From: Actinobacteria bacterium RBG_16_68_21
Lineage (GTDB): Bacteria; Actinomycetota; Acidimicrobiia; Spongiisociales; UBA11373
Direction: 5' to 3'
NCBI GenBank assembly: GCA_001767695.1
Contig: MELR01000008.1
Location: 16,641 to 64,211 of the forward strand
Length of the DNA stretch: 47,571 bases
The notes under the pieces are model-generated. The model was given only the letters and a program-made list of their open reading frames with translations, was not told the origin of the DNA and ran no database searches. Numbering within the stretch: position 1 is the first letter of the stretch; every line of letters begins with the position of its first letter. Made by a program: the position numbers and the translations under genes. This document shows positions 24,834 through 33,419 of the stretch, in pieces.

Positions 24834-26111
24834 GTGGGGATGGCTCGGCGCAAATGGCTGGTGGCCGTGGTACTCGACGTAGGTGCCCTCGCACTGGCGT
24901 TGGAGGCGGCCTCCCTCATCGTCTTCCGGCATCCGATTCCCTGGTTGGCCCGGTCGCAGTCAGGGGTGATGCTCGGGGCGATGCTGAGCGGCGCCGCCGT
25001 CGGGCTCTACCTGGCCCACCGGCCGGCCGGGAACGGCATCAGGCGGCCTTCGTACGGGCGGGCGCTGTCCATGTCGCTGATCATGCTCGGGGTGACCGCC
25101 ACCGCCCTGGTCTTCTCCCGGGCGTACTGGTCCCGGGCCTACGTGCTCACGACCACCGTCGCATGGTTCGGATTCGGCGTGGCGCATCGCTTCGTCCGCA
25201 GACGGCGTCCCTGGACCGAGTCGATGGTGCTGGTGACTGCGGAGAAGGCTCTCGTCGATCATCTTCTCGCGGCGCCCCACGCCTCGATCGCCTCCGTGCT
25301 CGATCCTGCCGGGCGGGCTCCCGACGGACCTCTCCCTCCGGGGACGGTGATCGCGGTCGATCTCCGTTCGGTTTTCAGCGACGAGATCGCCCGGTTCGTG
25401 TCCTCCTGCAACCTTGCCGGCTACGAGGTCAGATCACTGGTGTCGACGTATGAGGAGCACACCGGGCGACTACCCATCGTTCATCTCCTGGAGGGCTGGG
25501 AGCTCACGGTTCCCCTCTCCGGCCAGGGACCCTACGTCCGCACCAAGCGGGTCATCGACTCATTGCTGGTCTTGGTGACCGCTCCGCTCACCCTCGTCCT
25601 CGGGGCGCTCATCGCCCTCGCCATCAGGATCGACTCCAAGGGACCGGTGGTGTTCAGCCAGCGGCGAATCGGCCGGGACTCCAAGCCGTTCACCCTCTTC
25701 AAGTTCCGCACGATGCGCCACGGCCCGGACGACAAGGCCCGTTTCGCAGAGCGCGAGGACGATCGGCTGACCCGGGTGGGCCGAGTGCTTCGCCGCCTGC
25801 GCATCGACGAACTTCCCCAGTTGTGGAACGTCCTGCGCGGGGACCTGAGCCTGGTGGGGCCTCGGCCCGAGCAGGGACCCTTCGTCGAGCGGTTCGCCGA
25901 CACGATTCCCTTCTATACCCACCGTCATCTGGTGCGGCCCGGGATCACCGGGTGGGCCCAGGTGAACTTCGGGTATGCCGACAACGAGGCAGACACGGTG
26001 GAGAAGCTGTCGTACGACCTCTACTACGTCAAGCACGTTTCCCCGTGGCTCGACCTCGAGGTGCTCGGCCGGTCGGTGTGGACGGTGCTTTCGGGGTTCG
26101 GGGCCCGCTAG
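24834..26111 (+). CDS. Polyprenyl-phosphate sugar-1-phosphate transferase (exopolysaccharide type)
   Basis: A 425-residue membrane enzyme that starts a surface polysaccharide by moving a sugar-1-phosphate from a nucleotide sugar to polyprenyl phosphate. The N-terminal part has about four transmembrane segments and a degenerate Rossmann-like region. The C-terminal 200 residues are the bacterial sugar transferase domain: one membrane helix at KRVIDSLLVLV, GPVVFSQRRIGRD, FTLFKFRTM, LRIDELPQLWNVLRGDLSLVGPRP, and HLVRPGITGWAQVN. GTG at 24834 is favoured because GGGAG lies 6 bases upstream; ATG at 24840 is the alternative. It is convergent with a flippase gene, and their stop codons overlap. Confidence 0.93.
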   Translation: MGMARRKWLVAVVLDVGALALALEAASLIVFRHPIPWLARSQSGVMLGAMLSGAAVGLYLAHRPAGNGIRRPSYGRALSMSLIMLGVTATALVFSRAYWSRAYVLTTTVAWFGFGVAHRFVRRRRPWTESMVLVTAEKALVDHLLAAPHASIASVLDPAGRAPDGPLPPGTVIAVDLRSVFSDEIARFVSSCNLAGYEVRSLVSTYEEHTGRLPIVHLLEGWELTVPLSGQGPYVRTKRVIDSLLVLVTAPLTLVLGALIALAIRIDSKGPVVFSQRRIGRDSKPFTLFKFRTMRHGPDDKARFAEREDDRLTRVGRVLRRLRIDELPQLWNVLRGDLSLVGPRPEQGPFVERFADTIPFYTHRHLVRPGITGWAQVNFGYADNEADTVEKLSYDLYYVKHVSPWLDLEVLGRSVWTVLSGFGAR

Positions 26112-27346
26112 GTCTCTCGCGAGGCCCAGACGATCGACACCACGATCAGGACGAACGCAGCCGCTTCGCCGACGAGGAAGGCTGCTCCCACACGAACGCT
26201 CGCGGTGCCACCGGTCAACGCCACCACCGCTGCTGACGCGGCCAACCCGGTGAACCATGAGACGGCTAGTGCGCCGGTCGCCCTCTGCGCGATGAGAATC
26301 TGTTGGGCGAAGAGCGCAATCGTGGCGATGGCAACTCCGGCAGCGGCGTAGCCCGCGATCGTTGCGGTCGGACGGTATTCGGCACCGAGGAGCATGGCGA
26401 CGGCGCCCGGGCCGATGGCGCGACCAAACAGGAGCCCCGCCCCGGCTGCAAGCGCGCCCAGAGCGGCGAGTCGGCCTGCCCACTGTCGCACCGTGGAACG
26501 CTCTCCTCGCTCCACCATGCGGGTGAACGGCGGGAGCACCCGGGCGATCAGGCCGTAGGCCAGGGTCAGGGGGGCGCGAAACAGCAGGAAGGTCTCGAAG
26601 AAGACGCTCACCTCGGCGGGGCGGGCGCCGAGGGCTCCGACGACCAGCGGTCCGGCGGCGACGATCGTCTGTGAAGCGGCATTGGCACCGACGTAGGTGG
26701 CGAGTGCCCGGGCAGACCCGGGACTGACCGGAACGTCGCCCGAGGACGTCTCGGTATGGAACGGCCGCCACAGGAACACGACGAACGCACCCGCCACCAT
26801 GCTCCACGCCACCCCGACGGCCCCGACGCCAAACGCCAGGATCACGATGGCCAGTACGAGTCTGACGACCGACTCGGCGAGCGTCGACAACCCATACTCG
26901 CGAAATCTCCGGCGCCCCGCCAGGACCCCGCGCCCCAGGGCGAACCCGCCGTAGGCAGCGATCAGAATCGCCAGGATCGGCACGTAGACCCACTGACCGT
27001 CGAGGAGGCGGTGCCTGCTGGCCAGGCCAAAGCCCGTCGCCAGCAGCACCGATCCGGCGATCACCCACGCGAACAGCCGCCACGGTCCGGCGGTGTGGTG
27101 CGCTTCGCTGAGACGGCGAATGGTCAGCTGTTCCATGGGCACGAAGACAGTGGTGAACACGAGGAATTGGATCGTCCACAGGACCGTGATCGGTGCGAAC
27201 GCGGTGGGCCCCAGATCGCGCCCGGCGACCAGCTGGAACAAGTACGCCGCCACCGCGGCGATGAGCGTTCCCACGATCATGTACGCAGTGCCCGAGGCGC
27301 GCAGCGCCTGAGGGATCCGGGCCGGGGGAGGGGCGGTTGCGTCCAT
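26108..27346 (-). CDS. MOP-superfamily polysaccharide flippase (Wzx/MATE-like)
   Basis: A 412-residue membrane protein with about 12 hydrophobic segments, the usual number for oligosaccharide or lipid II flippases. Recognisable features are the N-terminal helix with GTLIAAVAAYLFQLVAGRDLG, where the family usually has a conserved G-R-x-L-G, and polar residues inside helices. It probably moves a lipid-linked saccharide across the membrane. It faces the sugar-phosphate transferase gene tail to tail, and the two together look like part of a surface polysaccharide pathway. ATG start at 27346. Substrate is unknown. Confidence 0.85.
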   Translation of the reverse strand: MDATAPPPARIPQALRASGTAYMIVGTLIAAVAAYLFQLVAGRDLGPTAFAPITVLWTIQFLVFTTVFVPMEQLTIRRLSEAHHTAGPWRLFAWVIAGSVLLATGFGLASRHRLLDGQWVYVPILAILIAAYGGFALGRGVLAGRRRFREYGLSTLAESVVRLVLAIVILAFGVGAVGVAWSMVAGAFVVFLWRPFHTETSSGDVPVSPGSARALATYVGANAASQTIVAAGPLVVGALGARPAEVSVFFETFLLFRAPLTLAYGLIARVLPPFTRMVERGERSTVRQWAGRLAALGALAAGAGLLFGRAIGPGAVAMLLGAEYRPTATIAGYAAAGVAIATIALFAQQILIAQRATGALAVSWFTGLAASAAVVALTGGTASVRVGAAFLVGEAAAFVLIVVSIVWASRET

Positions 27347-27414
27347 CGGTCTGCACCCCCTGAGACCGGAGGCCGGGTCAGGCTAGCGGCCGGGCCCGGA
27401 GCTTCTGTTGCCGA

Positions 27415-29418
27415 TCAGCCACAGCGGGTGTCGGCGACTCCGAACCGGTTGAGCAATGCATTGCGACTACTCGCTCCGAACAACCCGTCGACCAGCAGTT
27501 GCTGCGCGCGCTGGAACGAACGGACTGCCGACGTTGTCCGGGATCCGTACACGCCGTCGGTCGGCCCCGGATCGAAGCCGAGGGCGGCGAGGACATGCTG
27601 CAGATCACGGACCTCGGCACCGGTGGCGCCGGCGGCGAGCAGACGGTCCGTGGCGGCGAGCCGCTGGGCGGGGGCGGCACTGGCCGCGATGAGCGCGATC
27701 TCCCCGCGGGTGCGCGAGCCGACGACACCGTCCACCGGAAGACCCCTGTCGTCCTGGAAGGCGCGAACGGCGCCGGCCGTCTGTGCTCCGAAGGAGAGGT
27801 CGGGTGTTATCGGCGAGTAACCCATGGCCAGCAAGAAGAGCTCGAGCTGCCGCACCGATTCGCCCCGGGCGCCCTTCTTCAGTAGGGCGCCCGAATTGAG
27901 CAGATCGGCGAGGAACTCGGGCGCCAGCACGCTGCACTCCGCGGGTGCCACAGTCGTGGTCGTCGTCTCGGGCGTGGTGGTCGTCGTGGTGGTCGTGGTG
28001 GTGTCCCCGGGGGCGAGAGTGGTCGTCGTGGTGGTCGTGGTGGTCGTGGTGGCTGGCGGGCTACCGCCATCGCGAGTCGGACAGGTGGAGACGCCGGACG
28101 GTGTGCTGATCGACAGGATCTGCATCGATCGCAGGGAGAGCAGCCCGCGCAGGTCGCGGGTCTTGTAGGCACGCGGCCCGCCGGAACCGGCGAACGTGAC
28201 CTCGAGGGCGGCTCCGGTGTCCGAGCACTTTGTGATCGCCGCGTCGGTCACCGATCCCATGCCGGGAAGGGCGGCGGCCAGGGACGAGGTCGACATCGTT
28301 CGTGTCCAGGTCGCGTTCGAGTTCTGCACCTCGGGAAGAACGGCCCAGTGGTCATCGACCGAGCGCAGGTACGGAATGGCGGTGGTGAAGCCGTTCTCGG
28401 AATCCTCCGTCCATCCGAAGGTGCTCGACGAGTAGTAGGTGTCGATCGGGACCAGTGCGCCGGCGACCTTGCGCGAGGGATGGGTCATCACCTGCCCGGC
28501 GGTGGTCGCCACCGCGTCGATCCAGTCCTGTGTTCCGTGACCCCAACCGACGTAGTTCTGGTCGACAGTGGTGTCGTAGAGCTGGCACCAGCACCAGGGC
28601 CGGCTCGCCGGGTTGCCTCGCTGGATGACGCGGGCGTAGGCGTAGGAGCGTGCGGCGACGGCCTGCGCCTGCAGCGCGGCCTCGCCACCGGTGGCTCCCC
28701 AGAAGTAGGGCATTTCGGAGATCCCGAGGACATAGTCCTCCGTGGTGATTTCCACCGAGAGGGCGACGGTGTTGGTGTTGTTGTCGGGACGCACCCGCAA
28801 GCCACCGCGGGCGTAGGTGCAGGGCTGGACCAATCCACCGGACGCGATATTCCAGTTGACCAACCCGCATCCCTCGAGGACGAGTCCAGTGGATGGATCG
28901 CCGGTCCAGCCGTCCCACTCGATATCGATCGTGCAAGAGCCATCGACGGATCCGGAGGGCGTCGTCACCCGGCAGTTCCCATTGGCGAGGCGAGTAATCG
29001 TTGCCGTCTGACCCGGCTCGGCGGATACGGTGCCGGCCGAAGTCGCGAAGGTCGCCGGAACCGGATCGGGACCGACCGACCTGACCGTGAGTGCCAGCGA
29101 CGCCTGCTCGGTGGCGAGATTCACCCAGATTGGAGCCGCCGCCAGGGAGGGGTCGACATCTGCCGGTGTGGCACCGGTGAAGTAGTGCTCCATGATCTCC
29201 TGCCACGAGTAGCCGGCGCGGGACATCCCGTACGCCCCAAACTGGCTCATACCCACGGAGTGGCCGAAGCCACCGCCGGAGAAAGTGAAGCCGGATCCTC
29301 CGGCCGCCATGGCTGCAGGCGGTGCTCCGGCGACCACCAGGGTTGCCGCGATGAGGACCATCGCCAGACGGGTGTGGGCCCGGGGGCGGGTCAACTGCGA
29401 AGAGTAGTGAACTCGCAT
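27415..29418 (-). CDS. Secreted SpoIID/LytB-domain protein with Thr-rich linkers and two peptidoglycan-binding domains
   Basis: A 667-residue exported protein. A signal peptide covers about residues 1-38, ending in PPAAMA. The SpoIID/LytB region follows (about 45-440), with GHSVGMSQFGAYGMS, ALQAQAVAARSYA and YYSSSTFG, the conserved motifs of lytic transglycosylase/amidase-enhancer domains that act on peptidoglycan. Two long Thr tracts and one shorter one then lead into two PG_binding_1 domains, recognised by AVRAFQDDRGLPVDGVVG and AVRSFQRAQQLLVDGLFG, which bind the wall. The start at 29418 is the only one that keeps the signal peptide intact. It is translated from a leader with alternative hairpins (29396-29442). 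Confidence 0.92.
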   Translation of the reverse strand: MRVHYSSQLTRPRAHTRLAMVLIAATLVVAGAPPAAMAAGGSGFTFSGGGFGHSVGMSQFGAYGMSRAGYSWQEIMEHYFTGATPADVDPSLAAAPIWVNLATEQASLALTVRSVGPDPVPATFATSAGTVSAEPGQTATITRLANGNCRVTTPSGSVDGSCTIDIEWDGWTGDPSTGLVLEGCGLVNWNIASGGLVQPCTYARGGLRVRPDNNTNTVALSVEITTEDYVLGISEMPYFWGATGGEAALQAQAVAARSYAYARVIQRGNPASRPWCWCQLYDTTVDQNYVGWGHGTQDWIDAVATTAGQVMTHPSRKVAGALVPIDTYYSSSTFGWTEDSENGFTTAIPYLRSVDDHWAVLPEVQNSNATWTRTMSTSSLAAALPGMGSVTDAAITKCSDTGAALEVTFAGSGGPRAYKTRDLRGLLSLRSMQILSISTPSGVSTCPTRDGGSPPATTTTTTTTTTTLAPGDTTTTTTTTTTPETTTTTVAPAECSVLAPEFLADLLNSGALLKKGARGESVRQLELFLLAMGYSPITPDLSFGAQTAGAVRAFQDDRGLPVDGVVGSRTRGEIALIAASAAPAQRLAATDRLLAAGATGAEVRDLQHVLAALGFDPGPTDGVYGSRTTSAVRSFQRAQQLLVDGLFGASSRNALLNRFGVADTRCG
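27953..28053. repeat. Thr-codon low-complexity repeat in the SpoIID/LytB gene
   Basis: On the + strand the sequence is long runs of GTGGTC/GTCGTG triplets, that is ACC and ACG Thr codons on the coding strand, interrupted by LAPGD and PETT. They encode tracts of 11, 10 and 5 threonines. Such triplet runs are prone to slippage, and Thr tracts on exported actinobacterial proteins are often glycosylated; the latter is general knowledge, not shown here. Confidence 0.9.
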
Positions 29419-29442
29419 ACTCTTCGCATCGGAACGAAGAGT
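29396..29442 (-). promoter_or_regulatory. Mutually exclusive hairpins around the SpoIID/LytB start codon
   Basis: Three copies of one motif occur in 47 bases. On the + strand, TGCGAAGAGT (29396-29405), ACTCTTCGCA (29419-29428) and CGAAGAGT (29435-29442). In the mRNA the middle copy can pair with the upstream one (8-bp stem, 8-base loop) or with the downstream one (10-bp stem, 13-base loop that contains the ATG). The two structures cannot coexist. The same motifs could instead be DNA half-sites for a regulator. No ordinary Shine-Dalgarno is visible apart from GAAGAG inside the stem. Just upstream an AT-rich stretch and the dyad CTAGA-AC-TCTAG (29467-29478) may hold the promoter. Confidence 0.5.
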
Positions 29443-29474
29443 GGGCGGGTTGACTACTTTATGTGGCTAGAACT

Positions 29475-30233
29475 CTAGTCCACTCCGAGGGCGGCGACCA
29501 GCCGGGGAAGCGCCGTGCCGGCCGGTTCGTCGATGATGACTTCGGCGAGGTCGTCGAGCTCGGTGGGCCCCTGGTTGATGATCACCAGGGGGTGGCCGCG
29601 CCCGACCACCTCGAGAGGTATCCCGGCCGCTGGGTAGACCGACAGAGTAGATCCAATGGCGATCACCCCGTCTGCGACCGCAGTCATCTCGGCGGCACGA
29701 TCGAGTTCGTCCTCGGGGAGGAGCTCGCCGAACAACACCACACGGATCTTGAGGATCCCTCCGCAATCCCTGCATGGGGGGTCGGCCTCCCCGGCGGCGA
29801 CCCGCGCCGCGATGGCCGCGGTGGGCTGCCGTCTCCTGCATGACAGGCACTCGGTCTGCGTGGCGTTGCCGTGGAGCTCGACGACGGCCGCGGGAGGCAG
29901 CCCCGCCTTCTGGTGGAGCCCGTCGATGTTCTGCGTGATGCATCCCGCCGTCCGGCCTGTGCGCCACAGAGCGGTGACGGCGCGGTGGCCGTCGTTGGGT
30001 TGCGCGTCGAGGGTTCCGGAGTCGGCTCGCATCCGCCATGAGGCGGCTCGGGTCTTCCGGCTGGCGAGGTAGCGGTCGATGGTGAACTCCGCAGGATCGA
30101 TCCGAGCCCACAGGCCGTTCGGGCCCCGGAAGTCAGGAATCCCGGACTCAGTGGAGATGCCGGCGCCGGTGAAGATCAGGAGGCGCGACCGTCCCGCGAA
30201 CACCCGGGCCGCTGCGGTGATCGGATCGTCCAT
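29475..30233 (-). CDS. NAD-dependent protein deacylase, SIR2 family
   Basis: A 252-residue sirtuin that removes acyl groups from lysines with NAD. GAGIS at 23-27, TQNIDGLH at 100-107 with N102 and D104, and the catalytic H121 in LHGN are present. The zinc site is C129-x2-C132 and C154-x2-C157. The C-terminus has NQGPTELD. The start at 30233 precedes the conserved Rossmann strand; the longer open frame upstream overlaps the preceding gene. It may reverse acylation of enzymes such as acyl-CoA ligases, a common bacterial sirtuin role, but no acetyltransferase is adjacent. It follows the small unknown gene on the same strand by 67 bases. Confidence 0.95.
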   Translation of the reverse strand: MDDPITAAARVFAGRSRLLIFTGAGISTESGIPDFRGPNGLWARIDPAEFTIDRYLASRKTRAASWRMRADSGTLDAQPNDGHRAVTALWRTGRTAGCITQNIDGLHQKAGLPPAAVVELHGNATQTECLSCRRRQPTAAIAARVAAGEADPPCRDCGGILKIRVVLFGELLPEDELDRAAEMTAVADGVIAIGSTLSVYPAAGIPLEVVGRGHPLVIINQGPTELDDLAEVIIDEPAGTALPRLVAALGVD

Positions 30234-30300
30234 GGGGGCGATCGTAGGAGACGGCGGAGGGAGGGCGGATCGCCCGGGCCTCCGGTGAAGGGCCCGAGGT

Positions 30301-30738
30301 CTAGGCCGCGCTTCGGCCGGTGGCGATCGTGAGGTACTCGGCCCGCAACTCGGGCCGCAGCCGGCGAAGATGCCCTTCACCCAGATACGGGATGCGGGGC
30401 CGGACGAGGACGATCTCGCCGTCGCGCAGCACCAATCCCTCGGCGGCCAGCTGGGCGAGGTGGAGCGGCTCGCGCAGTCGACGCCCGCTGGCGGCGGCCG
30501 CGGTCAGGCGAAGCAGGTCGGCGACCGCACCCGGCCCGACCACGGCCGTCCAGAAGCGGCGCACCGCGGGGTCGGCGGGAGCGTGGCCGTCGGCGTCTCG
30601 ATCGAAGGGGAGGACGGCGATCCACCTGCGGGGCTCGACGGTCGGTCTGGCCGCCGCGGTGCCCGGGGCTGGCGCGGCATCCATCTTGATGGGAGGACGG
30701 GCATCTCGACGGAGGATCCCGGGCACCGCAGCGGTCAT
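30301..30738 (-). CDS. Conserved-looking protein of unknown function, 145 residues
   Basis: A 145-residue cytosolic protein with no signal peptide or membrane segment. After a Pro/Ala-rich first third, the middle FWTAVVGPGAVADLLRLTAAA and the end HLAQLAAEGLVLRDGEIVLV-type region, then RPRIPYLGEGHLRRLRPEL, look like helices followed by a small winged-helix-like hairpin. I do not recognise the family. It begins with ATG at 30738, has no clear Shine-Dalgarno, and may be leaderless given a -10-like element 7 bases upstream. It sits between the PBP and sirtuin genes on the same strand and has an unusual operator-like array immediately upstream. Confidence 0.6.
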   Translation of the reverse strand: MTAAVPGILRRDARPPIKMDAAPAPGTAAARPTVEPRRWIAVLPFDRDADGHAPADPAVRRFWTAVVGPGAVADLLRLTAAAASGRRLREPLHLAQLAAEGLVLRDGEIVLVRPRIPYLGEGHLRRLRPELRAEYLTIATGRSAA

Positions 30739-30743
30739 GCCAG

Positions 30744-30775
30744 CTTGATATCAGATGACGTCAACTAAGATCAAG
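30744..30775 (-). promoter_or_regulatory. Three TGANNTCA-type sites at 10-bp spacing, overlapping a promoter candidate
   Basis: On the + strand, TGATATCA (30746), TGACGTCA (30756) and TAAGATCA (30766, one mismatch to TGANNTCA) are spaced exactly 10 bp, one helical turn. The whole block is also centred: CTTGAT (30744-30749) and ATCAAG (30770-30775) are symmetric about the perfect palindrome TGACGTCA. On the minus strand, TTGATC and TATCAA could act as -35 and -10 with an 18-bp spacer, which would place transcription start at or next to the ATG at 30738. This looks like a cooperative operator controlling the small unknown gene and perhaps the sirtuin. Confidence 0.55.
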
Positions 30776-30798
30776 TAGCCTGGGTCGGATCGCGAAAA

Positions 30799-33252
30799 CT
30801 ATCCGTAGACGTACATCGTGATGTGGATGACGGTGGTCTCGGTGAGGTCGTCCCCGGCGGCCGGCGTCGTGGAGGCCACCGTGTTGTCGAGGCCCTGGTC
30901 GGTGGTCGATTCGGTGCCGTCGAATACCCAGGTGAAGGGGATCTTGATGGCGTTGCTCAGATTGGTGAGCGTGTTGTCCGCCTGGTTGCGCCTCATCCCG
31001 ACCAGATTGGGCACGGTGCCCGTGGGCGACAGCCCATTGGAGATCTCGATGGTGACCGTCGTCCCCTGCTCGACTCGTGCTCCCGCCACCGGGTCGCTGC
31101 TCACGACCGTGTCCTCGTCCTCGTCGGAGTTCACCAGCGTTATCTCGAAGTCGAGTCCGGCCTGCAGCAACTCGTGCTGCGCATGGCGTGAATCCATCCC
31201 GGTCAGGTCGGGAACCTCCACCCGGGGTGTGGCGTAGTACACGCTCGTTCCCGGCGGATCGGCGGCGAAGTCCTCCACGGGGAGATCGGCGACGACGACG
31301 CTCATGAAGTCCTTCCAGATCGGCGCCGGTGCGCTGCTGCCGAACATCCGCGGGATGAAGGTGCCCTTCACGGTGAGGTTGACCATCGGCACCTGGGCAT
31401 CGGGAAAGCCGACCCACACCGCGGTCGAGTACTGGGGGATCGCCCCGACGAACCAGGCGTCGAGGTAGGTCTCGTGGGTCCCGGTCTTGCCGATCTGGGG
31501 CCGCCCGATGTAGGCATTGCCTCCGGTCCCCTGGGAGATGACCTTCTCCATGGTGTTGATGACCGCCGCCGCCAGCGCCGGTTCCAGGACCTGTTCTCCC
31601 GCCACCTGATGCTGGTAGATGACGTTGCCGTCGGCATCTTCGATTCGCTCGATCAGGTAGTTCTCGACCCGCTCTCCCTGATTGGCGATCGTCGAGTAGG
31701 CGGATGCCATCTCGAGCGGGCTGACCGCAGAAGCCCCGAGCACAATCGAGGGAACGGCAGCGAGGGGCGACTTGATGCCCATCGTGTGGGCCACATCGAC
31801 GATGTTCTGCGCTCCCACTGCGATCGCCAACTGGCAGAACACCGTGTTGGTGGAGCGATAGAGCGCCTCCTCGAGGGAGCGGATTCCCGGCTCGTTGTCT
31901 CCGGCATTGCGGCAATCCCAGGGCTCGATCCCCCCGTAGTCGAGTGTTTGTGGGGTGGTGTAGTCCCAATAGGAATTGAGGGGGATTCCCCGTTCCAGCG
32001 CCGCGATGAGCCCGAACGGCTTGAACGCCGACCCCGGGTTGCGTCGACCCTTGGTGGCGAGGTCGTACTGGCGCTGTCCGGCGGCGATGTCGGTCCCGAA
32101 ATCCAGTCCTGAGGCCATCACCACGGTGGCGCCCGTTCGATTGTCGACCATGGCGATGGCCCCGGTCGGCAGCCCGCTCTCCGGCGGGAACCACTCCTGG
32201 AGGATCTGGCGGGCCCGAGCCTGCAGGGCGAAGTCGACCGTGGTGTAGATCTTGACGCCTCCGCCGCCCTGGCACTCGGTGTCGTCGGCGGGACAGCCGA
32301 ACAGGGCACGCTTCCTCTGCAGGAATGTGGCGCCGAGCCCGTACCTGGCGTCGTTGAGAACCGTGTCCCGCGCCGCGATCAGCACCTGAGGGGCGGGATC
32401 CTGGAATTCCTGATGAGCCACCACGCCAATCGGCTCGGCCTTGGCCGCGGCGCCCTCGGCGACGGTGATGTATCCGTTGTCGACCATGTTGTCGATGACG
32501 GCATTGCGGACCCGGAGGGGGATCTCGCTCTCGGAGTTGCGCAGGTTGTAGAGGGAAGGGTTCCGGATCGGTACCGGCAACGCGGCTGCCTCGGCGATCG
32601 TGAGGTCGCCCAGCTCCTTGCCGAAGTACTCCTGGGCGGCCGCCTTCACACCATATGCGTTGTTCCCGAAATAGACGGAGTTCAGGTAGAACTCGAGTAT
32701 CTGCTCCTTGGTATATCGCCGCTCCAGTTCGATGGCGATCGCCGCCTCCGCCACCTTGCGCCGCAGGGTCGGCTCGGCTCCCACGAAGTTCTGCTTCACC
32801 ACCTGTTGGCTGATCGTCGAGCCGCCCTGGGTGTTGCCGCCCGTCAGGTCGGCGAGAAACGCCCGCACCACCGACTGGTAATCGACACCCCCATGGATCA
32901 TGAACCCATCGTCTTCGGCCGAGAGCACCGCTCCGATGACGAGGTTGGGGATCTCGTCGAGGGTGACGGGTCGGCTGTTGCGCTCGGTGAGTTCGCCGAG
33001 CAACACGCCGTCGGAGGTGTAGACGGCCGACAGGCGGGAGAGGTTGGGGAGGTCGAGGACCATCGTCTCGACTTCGGGTATCCACGCGGCCCGGAGGTCT
33101 TCGACGGTCTGCTCTGCCGCGTTGGCGCCGAGGAAGGCGAAGAGGCCGAACCAGGTGGCCGAGATCACGACCACCGCGGCGAGCACCGCGAAGGCGATGA
33201 ATCGCCTTCCCTGACGCTCGATCTGCTGGGCCTCGTGGATGGAGATGTCCAT
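30799..33252 (-). CDS. Bifunctional class A penicillin-binding protein with two PASTA domains
   Basis: An 817-residue peptidoglycan synthase anchored by one membrane segment (about 18-42). The GT51 glycosyltransferase has the catalytic E113 in [12 protein letters not shown] and GGSTISQQ at 144-151. The transpeptidase has SAFK (S408, K411), STN (467-469) and KTGT (589-592), all intact. Two PASTA domains follow at about 678-740 and 746-815, which sense or bind uncrosslinked muropeptides. The architecture is that of actinobacterial PonA1-like proteins. ATG start at 33252. It is divergent from the mutase gene, with about 167 bases between starts. Confidence 0.96.
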   Translation of the reverse strand: MDISIHEAQQIERQGRRFIAFAVLAAVVVISATWFGLFAFLGANAAEQTVEDLRAAWIPEVETMVLDLPNLSRLSAVYTSDGVLLGELTERNSRPVTLDEIPNLVIGAVLSAEDDGFMIHGGVDYQSVVRAFLADLTGGNTQGGSTISQQVVKQNFVGAEPTLRRKVAEAAIAIELERRYTKEQILEFYLNSVYFGNNAYGVKAAAQEYFGKELGDLTIAEAAALPVPIRNPSLYNLRNSESEIPLRVRNAVIDNMVDNGYITVAEGAAAKAEPIGVVAHQEFQDPAPQVLIAARDTVLNDARYGLGATFLQRKRALFGCPADDTECQGGGGVKIYTTVDFALQARARQILQEWFPPESGLPTGAIAMVDNRTGATVVMASGLDFGTDIAAGQRQYDLATKGRRNPGSAFKPFGLIAALERGIPLNSYWDYTTPQTLDYGGIEPWDCRNAGDNEPGIRSLEEALYRSTNTVFCQLAIAVGAQNIVDVAHTMGIKSPLAAVPSIVLGASAVSPLEMASAYSTIANQGERVENYLIERIEDADGNVIYQHQVAGEQVLEPALAAAVINTMEKVISQGTGGNAYIGRPQIGKTGTHETYLDAWFVGAIPQYSTAVWVGFPDAQVPMVNLTVKGTFIPRMFGSSAPAPIWKDFMSVVVADLPVEDFAADPPGTSVYYATPRVEVPDLTGMDSRHAQHELLQAGLDFEITLVNSDEDEDTVVSSDPVAGARVEQGTTVTIEISNGLSPTGTVPNLVGMRRNQADNTLTNLSNAIKIPFTWVFDGTESTTDQGLDNTVASTTPAAGDDLTETTVIHITMYVYG

Positions 33253-33419
33253 GCCTATTGCGCTCTAGAGACGTCTGGGGAGGCGGGGCGGTTCCCCGGG
33301 TAGCATCCGCCCGACCAGAGGGTGCGCGAATCGCTCGCCGGTCCTGTCATGTTGTGGCTTGTCCCCAGGCCGAACCTGATTCCGGGGCGAACCCAACCGC
33401 GTGCCCTCGGAGTGTAACG

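Noticed and set aside
25560-27356. 598-residue open frame on the minus strand
   Set aside because: It is a shadow of the flippase gene (shifted frame) and of the antisense of the sugar-phosphate transferase; no recognisable domain.
30761-33085. 774-residue open frame on the minus strand
   Set aside because: It is the shifted frame of the penicillin-binding protein, whose own frame carries all catalytic motifs. The shifted product is Arg/Gly-rich with no motifs.
33253-33419. Cobalamin riboswitch before the mutase gene
   Set aside because: The conserved B12-box (GCCACTG) and surrounding helices are not present in the 167-base gap. None is seen before the adenosyltransferase either.
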